From positions 868,001 to 932,000 of the forward strand of contig CAWBJY010000011.1 in assembly GCA_963789215.1 (NCBI GenBank): 64,000 nucleotides of DNA, written 5' to 3'. Shown piece by piece: positions 9,035 through 17,577 of this stretch. The notes beneath the pieces are model-generated. The model did no database searches and was not told where the DNA came from. It saw only the letters and a program-made list of their open reading frames with translations. Numbering within the stretch: the stretch's first letter is position 1; the number at the start of each line of letters is the position of its first letter. Source of the DNA: Phormidesmis sp963789215 (lineage in GTDB: Bacteria > Cyanobacteriota > Cyanobacteriia > Phormidesmidales > Phormidesmidaceae). Position numbers and translations under genes: made by a program.

Positions 9035-9889
9035 ATGAAAGTTGGGATCTTGGGCACTGGTTTGATGGGTAGCCCAATGGCGCTGAAGCTTCAGGCCGCT
9101 GGGTTTGAGGTATTGGCGTGGAACCGAACTTTGACGAAGTTAGCGCCGCTGCGAAAGGCGGGCATTAAGACGACAGAAGTAGCTGCCGGGGCGATATCAG
9201 CCTGCGATGTCACGATTACAATGCTGAGCGATGCGGCTGCAACCGAGTCGGCAATATTGGCCGACCGCGCGGCGTTAGCAGGCCGTACGATATTGCAAAT
9301 GGCTACGATTGCGCCGGAGGAGAGCCGGGAGCTAAAGCGGCAGGTAGAAGCCGCGGGCGGCACGTATTTGGAAGCGCCGGTGCTGGGCAGCCTGCCGGAA
9401 GTTAAAGACGGATCGCTTATTGTGATGGTGGGCGCAACGCCGGAGCAGTTTGAGCAGTGGATGCCGGTGCTGAAGTGCTTTGGCCCGCAGCCTCAGCTGA
9501 TGGGAGTGGTGGGCACCGCAGCTGCTACTAAGCTGGCGATGAATCAGCTCATTGGCACGATGACTTCGGCCTTTTCGATGAGTTTGGGCCTAGTGAAGCG
9601 AGAGGGCTTAGACCTAGATAAGTTTATGACGCTGGTGCGAGCGAGTGCGCTGTATGCGCCGCACTTTGATAAGAAGCTAGAACGAATGTGCGATCGCGAT
9701 TTTGAAGATCCGAACTTTCCCACTAAGCACCTGCTAAAGGATATGAATTTATTTGTGCAAGCGGCTGAGAACCAAAGCATTGATGCGACGGTGGCGGCTG
9801 GGGTGAGTGCGATCGCGCAAAAAGCGATTTCGCAGGGGCTAGCTAATAAAGATTATTCGTCAATTTACAGTGCGATCGATCCAGATTAG
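9035..9889 (+). CDS. NAD(P)-dependent beta-hydroxyacid dehydrogenase (HIBADH/GLYR family)
   Basis: A 285-residue oxidoreductase. The N-terminal Rossmann domain has GILGTGLMGSPMA; the substrate-binding block follows (EAPVLGSLPEVKDGSL), with the catalytic Lys in GTAAATKLAMNQLIG (about 170). The C-terminal helical domain ends in YSSIYSAI. This family includes 3-hydroxyisobutyrate dehydrogenase, tartronate semialdehyde reductase and glyoxylate/succinic semialdehyde reductases; the substrate is undecided here, and the closest plausible activity in phototrophs is glyoxylate/succinic semialdehyde reductase. The frame opens at TTG 9029, but the ATG at 9035 starts directly on the first beta strand and is preferred. 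Confidence 0.85.
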   Translation: MKVGILGTGLMGSPMALKLQAAGFEVLAWNRTLTKLAPLRKAGIKTTEVAAGAISACDVTITMLSDAAATESAILADRAALAGRTILQMATIAPEESRELKRQVEAAGGTYLEAPVLGSLPEVKDGSLIVMVGATPEQFEQWMPVLKCFGPQPQLMGVVGTAAATKLAMNQLIGTMTSAFSMSLGLVKREGLDLDKFMTLVRASALYAPHFDKKLERMCDRDFEDPNFPTKHLLKDMNLFVQAAENQSIDATVAAGVSAIAQKAISQGLANKDYSSIYSAIDPD

Positions 9890-9924
9890 CTGCGCTAAAC
9901 AATATGAAGCCATCTGCTAGATGC

Positions 9925-10722
9925 CTATGCCGTGAGAACGGCTTCTTTTACTCTGGCAGCTACCTGATCGCTCTGTGCTACCCCATCTTTTGCATTGCCA
10001 AATCGGCGATCGCGCTTTTGGTAAGTCTGCAATGCCCGATGAAACTCGCCTCGGTCGAAGTCGGGCCAGAAGGCGTTGGTAAAGTACATTTCGGTGTAGG
10101 CCAACTGCCAAAGTAAGAAGTTACTTAGCCGCTGCTCGCCGCTGGTGCGAATGAGAAAATCGGGATCGCTCCCTGCTGTATAAAGGTGTTGGCTAATCGT
10201 CTCTTCGCTGATCGCCTCGGCAGAAAGCTCACCCCGCTCGACTTTCTGCGCGACCTGCTGGCAAGCTTGAACGATTTCACTGCGACTGCCGTAGTTGATC
10301 GCCACATTAAAATCTATGCCAGTGTTATTAGCTGTCTCTTCCATCGCTCTTTTAATTTCTTGTTGCAAAGACTCAGAGAGCGTTCCTAGCTCGCCAATAA
10401 AGCGAATGCGAACGCCTTCTCTATGCATCTCTTTTAGCTCTTTGCGCAGCATTTTTTCAAACAGCACCATGAGAAAGTCTACTTCGGACGTAGGCCGCCG
10501 CCAGTTTTCGGTAGAGAAGGCGTAGGCCGTTAGCGCCCCAATTCCCCAATCTTTGCAGCAGCGCAGCAAGTCCTTAAGAATCTTTGCTCCCTGCCGATGT
10601 CCAACAACGCGCGGCAGACCTCGCTGATTGGCCCAGCGACCGTTGCCGTCCATAATGACAGCGACATGGTTTGGCAGGCACTGAGGGTTGAGATCGGTGG
10701 GGAGAACAGAGTATAGGCTCAT
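9925..10722 (-). CDS. uppS: Isoprenyl transferase (undecaprenyl diphosphate synthase)
   Basis: A 265-residue cis-prenyltransferase that extends farnesyl diphosphate to undecaprenyl diphosphate, the lipid carrier for peptidoglycan and surface glycans. The P-loop NHVAVIMDGNGRWA (catalytic Asp), HRQGA, the FSTENWRRP segment and C-terminal RTSGEQRLSNFLLWQLAYTE are all present. It is slightly longer than the ~250-residue norm because of a C-terminal tail after RRFG. The start is ATG 10720-10722. It is convergent with the dehydrogenase, with only 35 bp between stops. Usual cyanobacterial neighbours (cdaA, lysA) are not next to it. Confidence 0.95.
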   Translation of the reverse strand: MSLYSVLPTDLNPQCLPNHVAVIMDGNGRWANQRGLPRVVGHRQGAKILKDLLRCCKDWGIGALTAYAFSTENWRRPTSEVDFLMVLFEKMLRKELKEMHREGVRIRFIGELGTLSESLQQEIKRAMEETANNTGIDFNVAINYGSRSEIVQACQQVAQKVERGELSAEAISEETISQHLYTAGSDPDFLIRTSGEQRLSNFLLWQLAYTEMYFTNAFWPDFDRGEFHRALQTYQKRDRRFGNAKDGVAQSDQVAARVKEAVLTA

Positions 10723-11173
10723 GGTTTGGCGTGAAAGTTGGGTCTAGGTGAGCGCGTAGAAATTGAACGATTGCTGTGGCTAGGAAATGGGTCAGAGATA
10801 ACTAGAGATGGCCTCAGCGGTTTCCGTAGGTTGGTTTAAGAATTCCCGGTGAAGCGGAGAAGCCAGACGGTAATTTCACGGCAAAAGCGGGTTCGCCACC
10901 AGGGATCGCAGGTGCAGGCCAGTTAACAAATGGGCCTCACTCTTAGATTAGGCAGTAGGCGCTCAAGCGTCAGTCGGAAAAAGTCGGTGGAAGTCTGCTC
11001 TTAGCTTTCAAGCGGTGGGTCGTGGGAGTATCCTGCCTAAAGCGCTGATGAAGTGATACTGAACCCGGCTGTCTATTCGGAACATTGGGCCAGCGGCTGG
11101 TAGTCTATGCTTGCAGCGGGGTATCTGCGCAGGCAACCGTACTCAAAGATAGATCTCGATATTGTCAAAAATC
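10723..11173. other. 450-bp divergent intergenic region between uppS and the STAND NTPase gene
   Basis: GC content is similar to coding DNA, but no frame of length or recognisable product was found on either strand. It must hold the promoters of both flanking divergent genes. I looked for tmRNA, RNase P RNA, SRP RNA and cobalamin-riboswitch core motifs and found no convincing match. A GAATTCCCGG decamer occurs here (10841-10850) and again at 13641-13650, just after the NTPase gene. Confidence 0.4.
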
Positions 11174-13642
11174 ATGGGAATTGATACGGCCATCGAATAT
11201 GCCGACCAGCTACTATACGAGCGCACAGGCCGACATCTGAGTGATTTGCAAAGCTGTATTATTCAACAGAGTTGGCAGGGCCGAACCTATGGACAAGTAG
11301 CGACAACTGCGGGCTACAGCGAGGGCCATATTAAGGATGTGGCTTCTCAGCTATGGCGGCTACTGTCGGAAGCGCTAGGCGAACGTATTACGAAAGGAAA
11401 TTTGCGATCGCGCCTGATCAACCGGGTCAAGCGCACGCTCAAAAAAGCCTCTCCGCTTCATCCGAATGAATCGTTCAGCGTGGCTGAACCAATCGCGCCA
11501 GCCGTCGTGGCTATGCCAACGCCGTTTATTGGCCGCAAGCAAGCGCTACAGACGCTACAGACTCTCTCTTTGACCCACCGGGCTATTGTTATCCACGGTG
11601 AGGGCGGTATTGGTAAAACAACGCTGGCTCAGCAGTATTGTCAGCAGTTTGACCAAACGCTAGAGCTGCTAATGGCGAAGGAATCGGCGAGCATTACACC
11701 AGTTGAAAGCGTCGTGGAAGAGTGGCTGCGTCAGCACTTTGATGAGGAACCTGGGCGAGAGTTTGGCGTTACGCTCAGCCGCTTGAAGCATCATTTGCGC
11801 TCGGGCTCGGTGGCTGTACTGATTGATAATCTAGAACCCGCATTAGATAGTAATGGGCAGTTTATTTCGGCGCATCGGCATTATGCCGAGCTGCTGCGGG
11901 TGCTTTGTATTTCGGGGGCAACGACGGTGATGACTAGCCGCGATCGCCTTTGCGAACCGGGCGTAGCGGTCTATCACTACCGGCTGCCAGGGCTGAGCTT
12001 GGAGAGCTGGCAACAGTTTTTTCAAGATCGACAGGCTGTGGCGCTAGAGAGCTTAGCGCGAATGCATCGGGCGTATGGCGGCAATGCCAAGGCGATGGAG
12101 ATTTTGTGCGCGGCGGCGCTAGAAGATTTTGAGGGCGATGTCGGTGCCTACTGGCAGGAGAATAATGCTGATTTGCTAGGCGCAAGCGATTTGCGCAACC
12201 TGGTGGTGAGCCAGGTCAATCGGCTGCAAGCCCTAGATGCCGATGCTTACCGTTTGTTCTGCCGGTTGGGGTGCTATCGCTATCAGGATCGGGCCAGGCT
12301 GAAAGCGGCGGCGGTGCTGGCTTTAATGTGGGATATTGATCCACTCAAGCAGCGGCAGACGCTGAACTCTTTGCGCGATCGCTCGCTACTAGAATTTCGT
12401 AAGGGCGACTACTGGCTGCATCCGGTGAGCCGGGCAGAGGCCATTTTACGGCTGCGGCAAGGTGCTGTTCAAAACGGTGCTGCTCAAAACGGTGCTGAAG
12501 ATTGGCAGCAGGCGAACCGAGCGGCGGCTAACTATTGGACAAATAGCGTTAGCACCGTGGTTTCGGTAGAGGACGGATTGCAGGCGTTAGAAGCCTACTA
12601 CCATCTGATTGCGGCTGAAGATTACGATGGGGCCGCCGCGGTATTGCTGAAGAGTCGGCACAATCAGTGGCAGCAGTTTTTACCCCTAGCGGCAAGTTTG
12701 TATCGCGTTGGGTTGTTGCAGCCGGTGGTGAATGCAATTGTGCAGGTGTTGCCCCATGCGACAACGGGCCGCAGCGAGCTAAACAATATTTTAGGCGATG
12801 TCTATTGGATTACGGGGCGAATTCACGATGCGATCGCCTGTCAGCAGCAGACCTTAACCGATACTGAGCGTCAACTGTCGGTAATAGATGCTCAATCGGT
12901 TATGCCGAATCCTCATGAATTGCTAAAACAACAGCAAGAATCTTCTACCTACAAAAGAGGCATTTACTACCTCAAAATGCTGACGGTTGACGCGCATTTA
13001 AGCGTGGGCCTCTATCGGATGGATTTATGGGAACTGAGAGCGGCTGCCGAGCGGTTTGAGCAGGTAATTGCGCTAGCCGCCGGTAGCGATCATCAGGCTT
13101 GGGCGGATAAGGCGACCGTTGGCTTGGCGCTAGCACGAGCCTACTTGGGGCAAACGGCAGTGGCGAATGAGCTAGCTTTGGAGGTTTATCCTCGGTTTGC
13201 GATGGGCGCAAACGATCGTCATGGTCGCCATGCCTATTTCCTGCAGCTTTTGGGTCAGGCTTTCGATAGCTTGGGCGCGTTTGACAAGGCGCAGACGCTC
13301 TACGCGCAGGTGATTAATTTTGCGCAGGCGGGCCACTATCTTCAGGTGCAGGCGAAGGCGCTGACGGGTCTAGCTGTTTTGGCGCGGCACCGGGCCGACT
13401 ACGGCAAGGCCATTCGTTTGCACTGCGAGGCCGTGACGCTGTGCGAGCAGATTGGCGCAAAGTGCGATTTGGCTGAGGCGTATTTTCAGCTGGGGCTAAG
13501 CCGACGGTTAGCGGATGAGGCTGAAGCGGTGGATTGTTTTGAGCGGGCGATCGCGCTTTTCTCTGATATTTGTGCGCCTCAGCAGGTAGCGCGAGTTTTG
13601 GCCGCTCAAACTGTCAGAGATACGACTACTTTTTCTGCGTGA
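11174..13642 (+). CDS. STAND-type NTPase with N-terminal vMAP-like HTH domain and C-terminal TPRs
   Basis: An 822-residue cyanobacterial signalling or conflict-type NTPase. Residues 1-90 match the helical N-terminal domain common to cyanobacterial vWA-MoxR-associated, NACHT and NB-ARC proteins (AIEYADQLLYERTG, LWRLLSEALGERI.KGNLRS). Then come a GRK entry motif, Walker A GEGGIGKTT (about 142-150), Walker B AVLIDNLEPAL, and TSRD (sensor 1-like). The second half (about 530-822) is alpha-helical repeats, including TPR-like DKAQTLYAQVINFAQ and GKAIRLHCEAVTLCE. The architecture fits sensor repeats plus a switch ATPase; what the N-terminal helix domain recruits is unknown. The frame opens at TTG 11162, but ATG 11174 fits the family start. 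Confidence 0.8.
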   Translation: MGIDTAIEYADQLLYERTGRHLSDLQSCIIQQSWQGRTYGQVATTAGYSEGHIKDVASQLWRLLSEALGERITKGNLRSRLINRVKRTLKKASPLHPNESFSVAEPIAPAVVAMPTPFIGRKQALQTLQTLSLTHRAIVIHGEGGIGKTTLAQQYCQQFDQTLELLMAKESASITPVESVVEEWLRQHFDEEPGREFGVTLSRLKHHLRSGSVAVLIDNLEPALDSNGQFISAHRHYAELLRVLCISGATTVMTSRDRLCEPGVAVYHYRLPGLSLESWQQFFQDRQAVALESLARMHRAYGGNAKAMEILCAAALEDFEGDVGAYWQENNADLLGASDLRNLVVSQVNRLQALDADAYRLFCRLGCYRYQDRARLKAAAVLALMWDIDPLKQRQTLNSLRDRSLLEFRKGDYWLHPVSRAEAILRLRQGAVQNGAAQNGAEDWQQANRAAANYWTNSVSTVVSVEDGLQALEAYYHLIAAEDYDGAAAVLLKSRHNQWQQFLPLAASLYRVGLLQPVVNAIVQVLPHATTGRSELNNILGDVYWITGRIHDAIACQQQTLTDTERQLSVIDAQSVMPNPHELLKQQQESSTYKRGIYYLKMLTVDAHLSVGLYRMDLWELRAAAERFEQVIALAAGSDHQAWADKATVGLALARAYLGQTAVANELALEVYPRFAMGANDRHGRHAYFLQLLGQAFDSLGAFDKAQTLYAQVINFAQAGHYLQVQAKALTGLAVLARHRADYGKAIRLHCEAVTLCEQIGAKCDLAEAYFQLGLSRRLADEAEAVDCFERAIALFSDICAPQQVARVLAAQTVRDTTTFSA

Positions 13643-13707
13643 ATTCCCGGAAACGGACTGAATTGTTCTGATGAATAGAACAACTCCTTTTACAACAGAT
13701 TCATCGC

Positions 13708-14056
13708 ATGAACAACGCTACTGGTTTTAGCTCTGTCCGTTCCGGTTTCGTACGTGTGGGTACAGTTGCAGCGCTGATTATGCTGATGGGCGCTCTATCG
13801 CCAGTGTTTGGCGCTCAATCGTTGGCTGCAAGCGCAGTACGAAGATGCGTTGGCTTCTTATGCGCAGTCGCTGGCGATAGACCCTAATGAAGGTATATTT
13901 TACAACCAGGGTTTGGCGCTAACTAACTTGGAGCAGTATGACGAGGCGATCGCATCTTTTGAACAGGCGATCGCGCTCAATCCTGAAAATGCAGATGCGC
14001 GTGAGCAGGTAGAAAGGCTAAAGCCGCTGAAGGCTCAAGCTAAGCTAGCCGTATAG
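13708..14056 (+). pseudogene. Secreted TPR protein gene broken by a +1 frameshift
   Basis: From ATG 13708 a classic signal peptide is encoded (VAALIMLMGALSPVFGAQSLAASA), but this frame ends at about codon 59. The next frame, from about 13829 onward, encodes a TPR unit (YEDALASYAQSLAIDP, then ASFEQAIALNPENADA) to the stop at 14054-14056. Skipping one base around 13837 joins them into a plausible ~110-residue exported TPR protein with a signal-peptidase site after AASA. Either the gene is inactivated in this strain or the sequence has an extra base. It follows the STAND NTPase gene by 65 bp on the same strand. Confidence 0.65.
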
Positions 14057-14095
14057 CGCTGTACTGGTAGCGCTGTACTGGTAGCGCTGTACTGA
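14054..14095. repeat. Three tandem copies of a 14-bp unit
   Basis: The unit TAGCGCTGTACTGG is repeated three times (last copy ends GA). The first copy supplies the TAG stop of the TPR frame. Each copy contains the palindromic hexamer AGCGCT. The unit length is not a multiple of three and it lies outside coding sequence. It looks like simple slippage expansion. Confidence 0.7.
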
Positions 14096-14195
14096 TAGAG
14101 GGAGCACTGGCAGCCTGTAGAGATGATACTCTATACGTGATTATTCGCCGCAGTCTGCTTGCTACAGAGTTCGGCACACAGGAGCATTGAATTCT

Positions 14196-15062
14196 ATGCG
14201 TTGGAAAGAGGGTCGTCGTAGCGCAAATGTTCAAGATCGGCGAGGGATGAGCGGCGGCTCTCGGCGAGGTGGCGGTAGCCCGATGGTCGTCGGTGGCGGC
14301 GGCATAGGGATGGTTGTTGTTGCGATTATAATTGCGCTCTTAGGCGGCGATCCAACCGTTGTGCTCGACTCTGCTCCGCCTGTGAGCCGTACGCCTAGTC
14401 GCGGTCAATATGAGGCTAGCTCTCCCGAAGAAAACGAGCTGGCAGATTTTACGTCTGTTGTTTTAGCGGATACTGAAGATACCTGGGACAGTCTTTTCCC
14501 GAAAGAATTTGGCGGCAACTACCAGCACCCCGGACTCGTTCTGTTTACGGACGTTGTGGAGTCGGCCTGTGGCACCGCTCAGTCGGCAGTTGGCCCTTTT
14601 TACTGCCCTGCCGACCAGCAGCTCTATATCGATCTAGGTTTTTATCAGGACTTAAGAAATCAGCTAGGTGCCCCTGGCGACTTTGCGCAGGCGTATGTGG
14701 TTGCGCATGAGGTGGGCCATCATGTCCAAAATCTATTAGGCATTTCCGACCAGGTTCGTCAGGCTCAAAGAAGAGTGAGTAAAACTGAGGCTAATGAGCT
14801 ATCGGTGAAGCAAGAGCTTCAGGCTGATTGCTTTGCCGGGGTGTGGGGTGCTAGCGCCCAGAGCCGGGGGCTGTTGGAATCGGGCGACGTGGAGGAAGCG
14901 CTGAACGCGGCGAGTCAGATTGGCGACGATAAGTTGCAAAAGCGTCAGCAAGGCTATGTAAATCCGGATTCGTTTACGCATGGGAGCGCTGCTCAGCGGC
15001 AAGAGTGGTTCAATCGCGGCTTTTCGTCGGGCGATGTGGATCAATGCGATACCTTTAGTTAG
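14196..15062 (+). CDS. Neutral zinc metallopeptidase (YpfJ-type, membrane-anchored)
   Basis: A 288-residue protein. It has a basic Gly/Arg-rich N-terminus (RWKEGRRSANVQDRRG), one membrane anchor (MVVVAIIIALLG, about 45-57), then a periplasmic metallopeptidase domain. The zinc motif HEVGHHVQNLLG is intact, and QELQADCFAGVWG supplies the third ligand region. Cys pairs (SACGTAQSAVGPFYCP) are conserved in this PF04228 family. Length is typical. The frame opens at TTG 14187, but ATG 14196 starts at the conserved RWK block. Substrates are unknown. It is followed by the Uma2 gene 24 bp later on the same strand. Confidence 0.9.
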   Translation: MRWKEGRRSANVQDRRGMSGGSRRGGGSPMVVGGGGIGMVVVAIIIALLGGDPTVVLDSAPPVSRTPSRGQYEASSPEENELADFTSVVLADTEDTWDSLFPKEFGGNYQHPGLVLFTDVVESACGTAQSAVGPFYCPADQQLYIDLGFYQDLRNQLGAPGDFAQAYVVAHEVGHHVQNLLGISDQVRQAQRRVSKTEANELSVKQELQADCFAGVWGASAQSRGLLESGDVEEALNAASQIGDDKLQKRQQGYVNPDSFTHGSAAQRQEWFNRGFSSGDVDQCDTFS

Positions 15063-15086
15063 CTGTCCTTCTACAGGCGCCTTTAC

Positions 15087-15716
15087 ATGGTTAGCACGCC
15101 TTTAAAAACCGAAAGGCCCATCAAGCTTTCGGGCATTAGCTGGGATATGTATCAGACGATTAAGTCCGACCCGGACAATCGCAATCTTCGCTTGACCTAT
15201 TACCAGGGTATGCTCGAAATTATGGCTCCTTCCCCAGAGCATGAGTACTATAAAAAGGTCATTGGTCGTTTTGTAGAGACGCTAGCTGAAACGTTTGTTG
15301 TCAGTCTGTATCCATTGGGATCAACAACATTAGATCGGCAGGATCTTGCAAGCGGATCGGAACCTGATGAATGCTTTTACCTTACCGTGAGTAAAATTCA
15401 GCAGGTTAAAGGGAAAAAACGAATAGATCTTACTCAAGACCCAGCGCCTGATTTAGTTGTAGAGGTGGATATTACCAGCCGTTCTAGATACCGCGATCAG
15501 GTGTACGCTGCTCTAAAAATTCCTGAAGTTTGGCAGTACGACGGGCAGGTACTAACGCTGCTTGAGCTGGTAGACGGTCAGTATACTGTGACTGAGAGTA
15601 GTTTAGCGTTTCCAAAAGTGAAGTCCGAAGCCATTGAACAGTTTTTGCAAGAATCAATGACGAAGGATTATCTAGAGCTGGTTGGTGAGTTTAGACAATG
15701 GCTACAGGGCTTATAA
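15087..15716 (+). CDS. Uma2 family (DUF820) putative restriction-endonuclease-fold protein
   Basis: A 209-residue member of the Uma2/DUF820 family, hugely expanded in cyanobacteria. The PD-(D/E)XK-like core is visible: EPDECFYL, then PDLVVEVDITSRSRYRDQVYAALKIPEVWQYD, including the E-x-D motif. The N-terminal WDMYQTIKSDPDNRNLRLTYYQGMLEIM is characteristic. It is often mobile and not tied to a methylase; biological function is unresolved. It probably shares a transcript with the metallopeptidase upstream (24 bp gap). Confidence 0.88.
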   Translation: MVSTPLKTERPIKLSGISWDMYQTIKSDPDNRNLRLTYYQGMLEIMAPSPEHEYYKKVIGRFVETLAETFVVSLYPLGSTTLDRQDLASGSEPDECFYLTVSKIQQVKGKKRIDLTQDPAPDLVVEVDITSRSRYRDQVYAALKIPEVWQYDGQVLTLLELVDGQYTVTESSLAFPKVKSEAIEQFLQESMTKDYLELVGEFRQWLQGL

Positions 15717-15792
15717 AATATGTCTTAGCTATTTGATACTACTGGCCTGTACATGCGACTGCGATACTTGAGGATCAACAGACGCCGCCGTG

Positions 15793-17361
15793 CTAAAACG
15801 CAAACGTAGCGCGAACAGCGCCGTAAGTGTTTTCTGTATCGTCGTTATCGCCGTCGCTATTGGCGTAAATAAACGAGGGCGTTAGGGAAAAGAACTCATT
15901 AACGGAGATCTGATAGTAGGCTTCTACTAGCAGGGGATTGCGATTGATCGCTGGAGAAACGCCGCCGTATAGACCTAGTTCGTTGCCAATGCCAAACAGG
16001 TTGGGGAAAGCAAAGCCCCCCATATACGAGTCAAGATCACCGCCGCCTTCGGCGGGTGTATAGGCGTAGTGACCTGATGCGATGACCGGCCCGAAGTCGA
16101 GGCTCAGCAGGCCCGCTACTGTATATTGCGGGCTGCTGGAGCTGCTGTCACCATTGATATAGGCGATCGCACCGCTAAAAATTCCATCGCTAAGCAAATT
16201 TAGCTGCGCAATATAGCTGTAGTTATTAAATAGGCCGCCGTCAGGCTCGTTCACGTTACCGGTATCGTTGGCATAGCCTAGATCAAGTATCAAGTTTCGA
16301 GAGAGATTGAAGTTCAACCCGGCTCCGAAGGAACCCCCACCGTTGTACAAGTCGTAAAATTCTGGGCCGCCGGCATCGGCAACGCTCGATCCGTCAAATG
16401 GCACAATCGTACTGCTGACAAAGTCATCGGTTACCATGCTGTTGGCTGCAACGGTAGCGCTAATGCGATCGCCGATTGGAAAGCGGTAAAACACATCGTC
16501 TAGCTGGACGCTATCGCCAGTGCCGCCGCCGCCGCTGCTCGCTAGACCGTTTTCCGTATTCGCTAGCGTACTGGTCGAATCTCCGGTTCGAAAGCTCAGC
16601 CGCAGCCTATCGGAGCCGGTAAAGCTCGTATCAAAATTTAGAATAGAGCGATACTCAAACGTCGCGTCTGCCTCTGGTCCGCCCACCGTACTGTCGCTAC
16701 TCGTAGGCGTCGCGTCTGGGCTACCGTTTGGCTGATCTGCACTCAGGCTAGCCTCGCCAAACGGCACCACCAAATGCGCATTCAACAGTCCGCGCAGCTT
16801 GGTTGTCGTTGAAAATTGGTTGGCTTCTAGCTCGGCGACATCCACTTGCAGCGTATCCACGTCGCTGCGAACTGCTGCTAGCTCATCGGCAAACTCTGCT
16901 TGCAGGCGGCGAATCTCATCGAGCTGGCTACTCGAACCAATCAGCTGAACCACCACGTCCAAACAGGCATTTAAACCCGCCGCAAACTCGTAGCGAGTCA
17001 GCGCCCGGCTGCCGCGATAAGTCCTATCAGGGTAGCCTTCCAAACAGCCATATTCTTCTACTAATCGCTGAAGCGCTGTGTAGGCCCAGTCTCCTGGCTG
17101 CACATCCGATAGCTCAGAGACACTGGTGACTTGGGCTAGCTGGATTGGCTTGGTCTGGGTCGGCTCGGTGGTCGCTTTAATCTGGGTTGTCAATCTAGCC
17201 TCTTTTTCGAGGGAATCGGCGCTGGGGGTTTCTAGCGCGATCGCCTCACCAGCAGCTTCTAGCGCCAAAGCGTCTGCTGTCATCTCCCCCAGCCCTTGTC
17301 CAAACCCAACGCCACAAGTCGCTAAACCCAATGCCAGCAGCAGATGATGACCTTTCAGCAT
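15793..17361 (-). CDS. Iron-uptake-type outer-membrane porin (SLH + OprB barrel)
   Basis: A 522-residue cyanobacterial major porin. It has a signal peptide (HHLLLALGLATCGVGFGQG), an SLH domain (VQPGDWAYTALQRLVEEYGCLEGYPDRTYRGSRALTRYEFAAGLN; about 87-132), a short coiled coil (about 145-180), then an OprB-type beta barrel ending in the outer-membrane signal phenylalanine (RATFAF). The SLH domain anchors it to peptidoglycan-linked polysaccharide. Related Som/SLH-OprB proteins let small solutes and inorganic iron through the outer membrane; the actual substrate here is inference. It is monocistronic, with about 150 bp before the cry-DASH repeats. Confidence 0.92.
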   Translation of the reverse strand: MLKGHHLLLALGLATCGVGFGQGLGEMTADALALEAAGEAIALETPSADSLEKEARLTTQIKATTEPTQTKPIQLAQVTSVSELSDVQPGDWAYTALQRLVEEYGCLEGYPDRTYRGSRALTRYEFAAGLNACLDVVVQLIGSSSQLDEIRRLQAEFADELAAVRSDVDTLQVDVAELEANQFSTTTKLRGLLNAHLVVPFGEASLSADQPNGSPDATPTSSDSTVGGPEADATFEYRSILNFDTSFTGSDRLRLSFRTGDSTSTLANTENGLASSGGGGTGDSVQLDDVFYRFPIGDRISATVAANSMVTDDFVSSTIVPFDGSSVADAGGPEFYDLYNGGGSFGAGLNFNLSRNLILDLGYANDTGNVNEPDGGLFNNYSYIAQLNLLSDGIFSGAIAYINGDSSSSSPQYTVAGLLSLDFGPVIASGHYAYTPAEGGGDLDSYMGGFAFPNLFGIGNELGLYGGVSPAINRNPLLVEAYYQISVNEFFSLTPSFIYANSDGDNDDTENTYGAVRATFAF

Positions 17362-17517
17362 TTGACGATTTATACCTAGCTTATTAACGACATTTAGTAT
17401 CTCACCTCACTTCGAAATAAAGAAGCTTGGCATAGCAAACTACCCAACAGATCGCATTAGGAGTATGCGTCTAAATAACATACCCTTTGCGCCCATATTC
17501 TCTGCGAATATTAGCCA

Positions 17518-17577
17518 TTGTCTAAAGCGAAACTGTCTAGATCGAAATTGTCTAGAGCGAAATTGTCTAGAGCGAGG
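17518..17577. repeat. Four tandem copies of a 15-bp unit next to the cry-DASH stop codon
   Basis: Units of 15 bp, consensus TTGTCTAGAGCGAAA, fill 17518-17577 exactly with a few substitutions, ending right at the cry-DASH stop (17578-17580). XbaI-like TCTAGA recurs in three units. It may modulate the 3' end of the transcript; no function is evident. Confidence 0.7.

Noticed and set aside
10723..11173. Structured RNA or cobalamin riboswitch upstream of the STAND gene
   Set aside because: Fragments such as GAATTCCCGGTGAA look suggestive, but the core box and stem order are absent.
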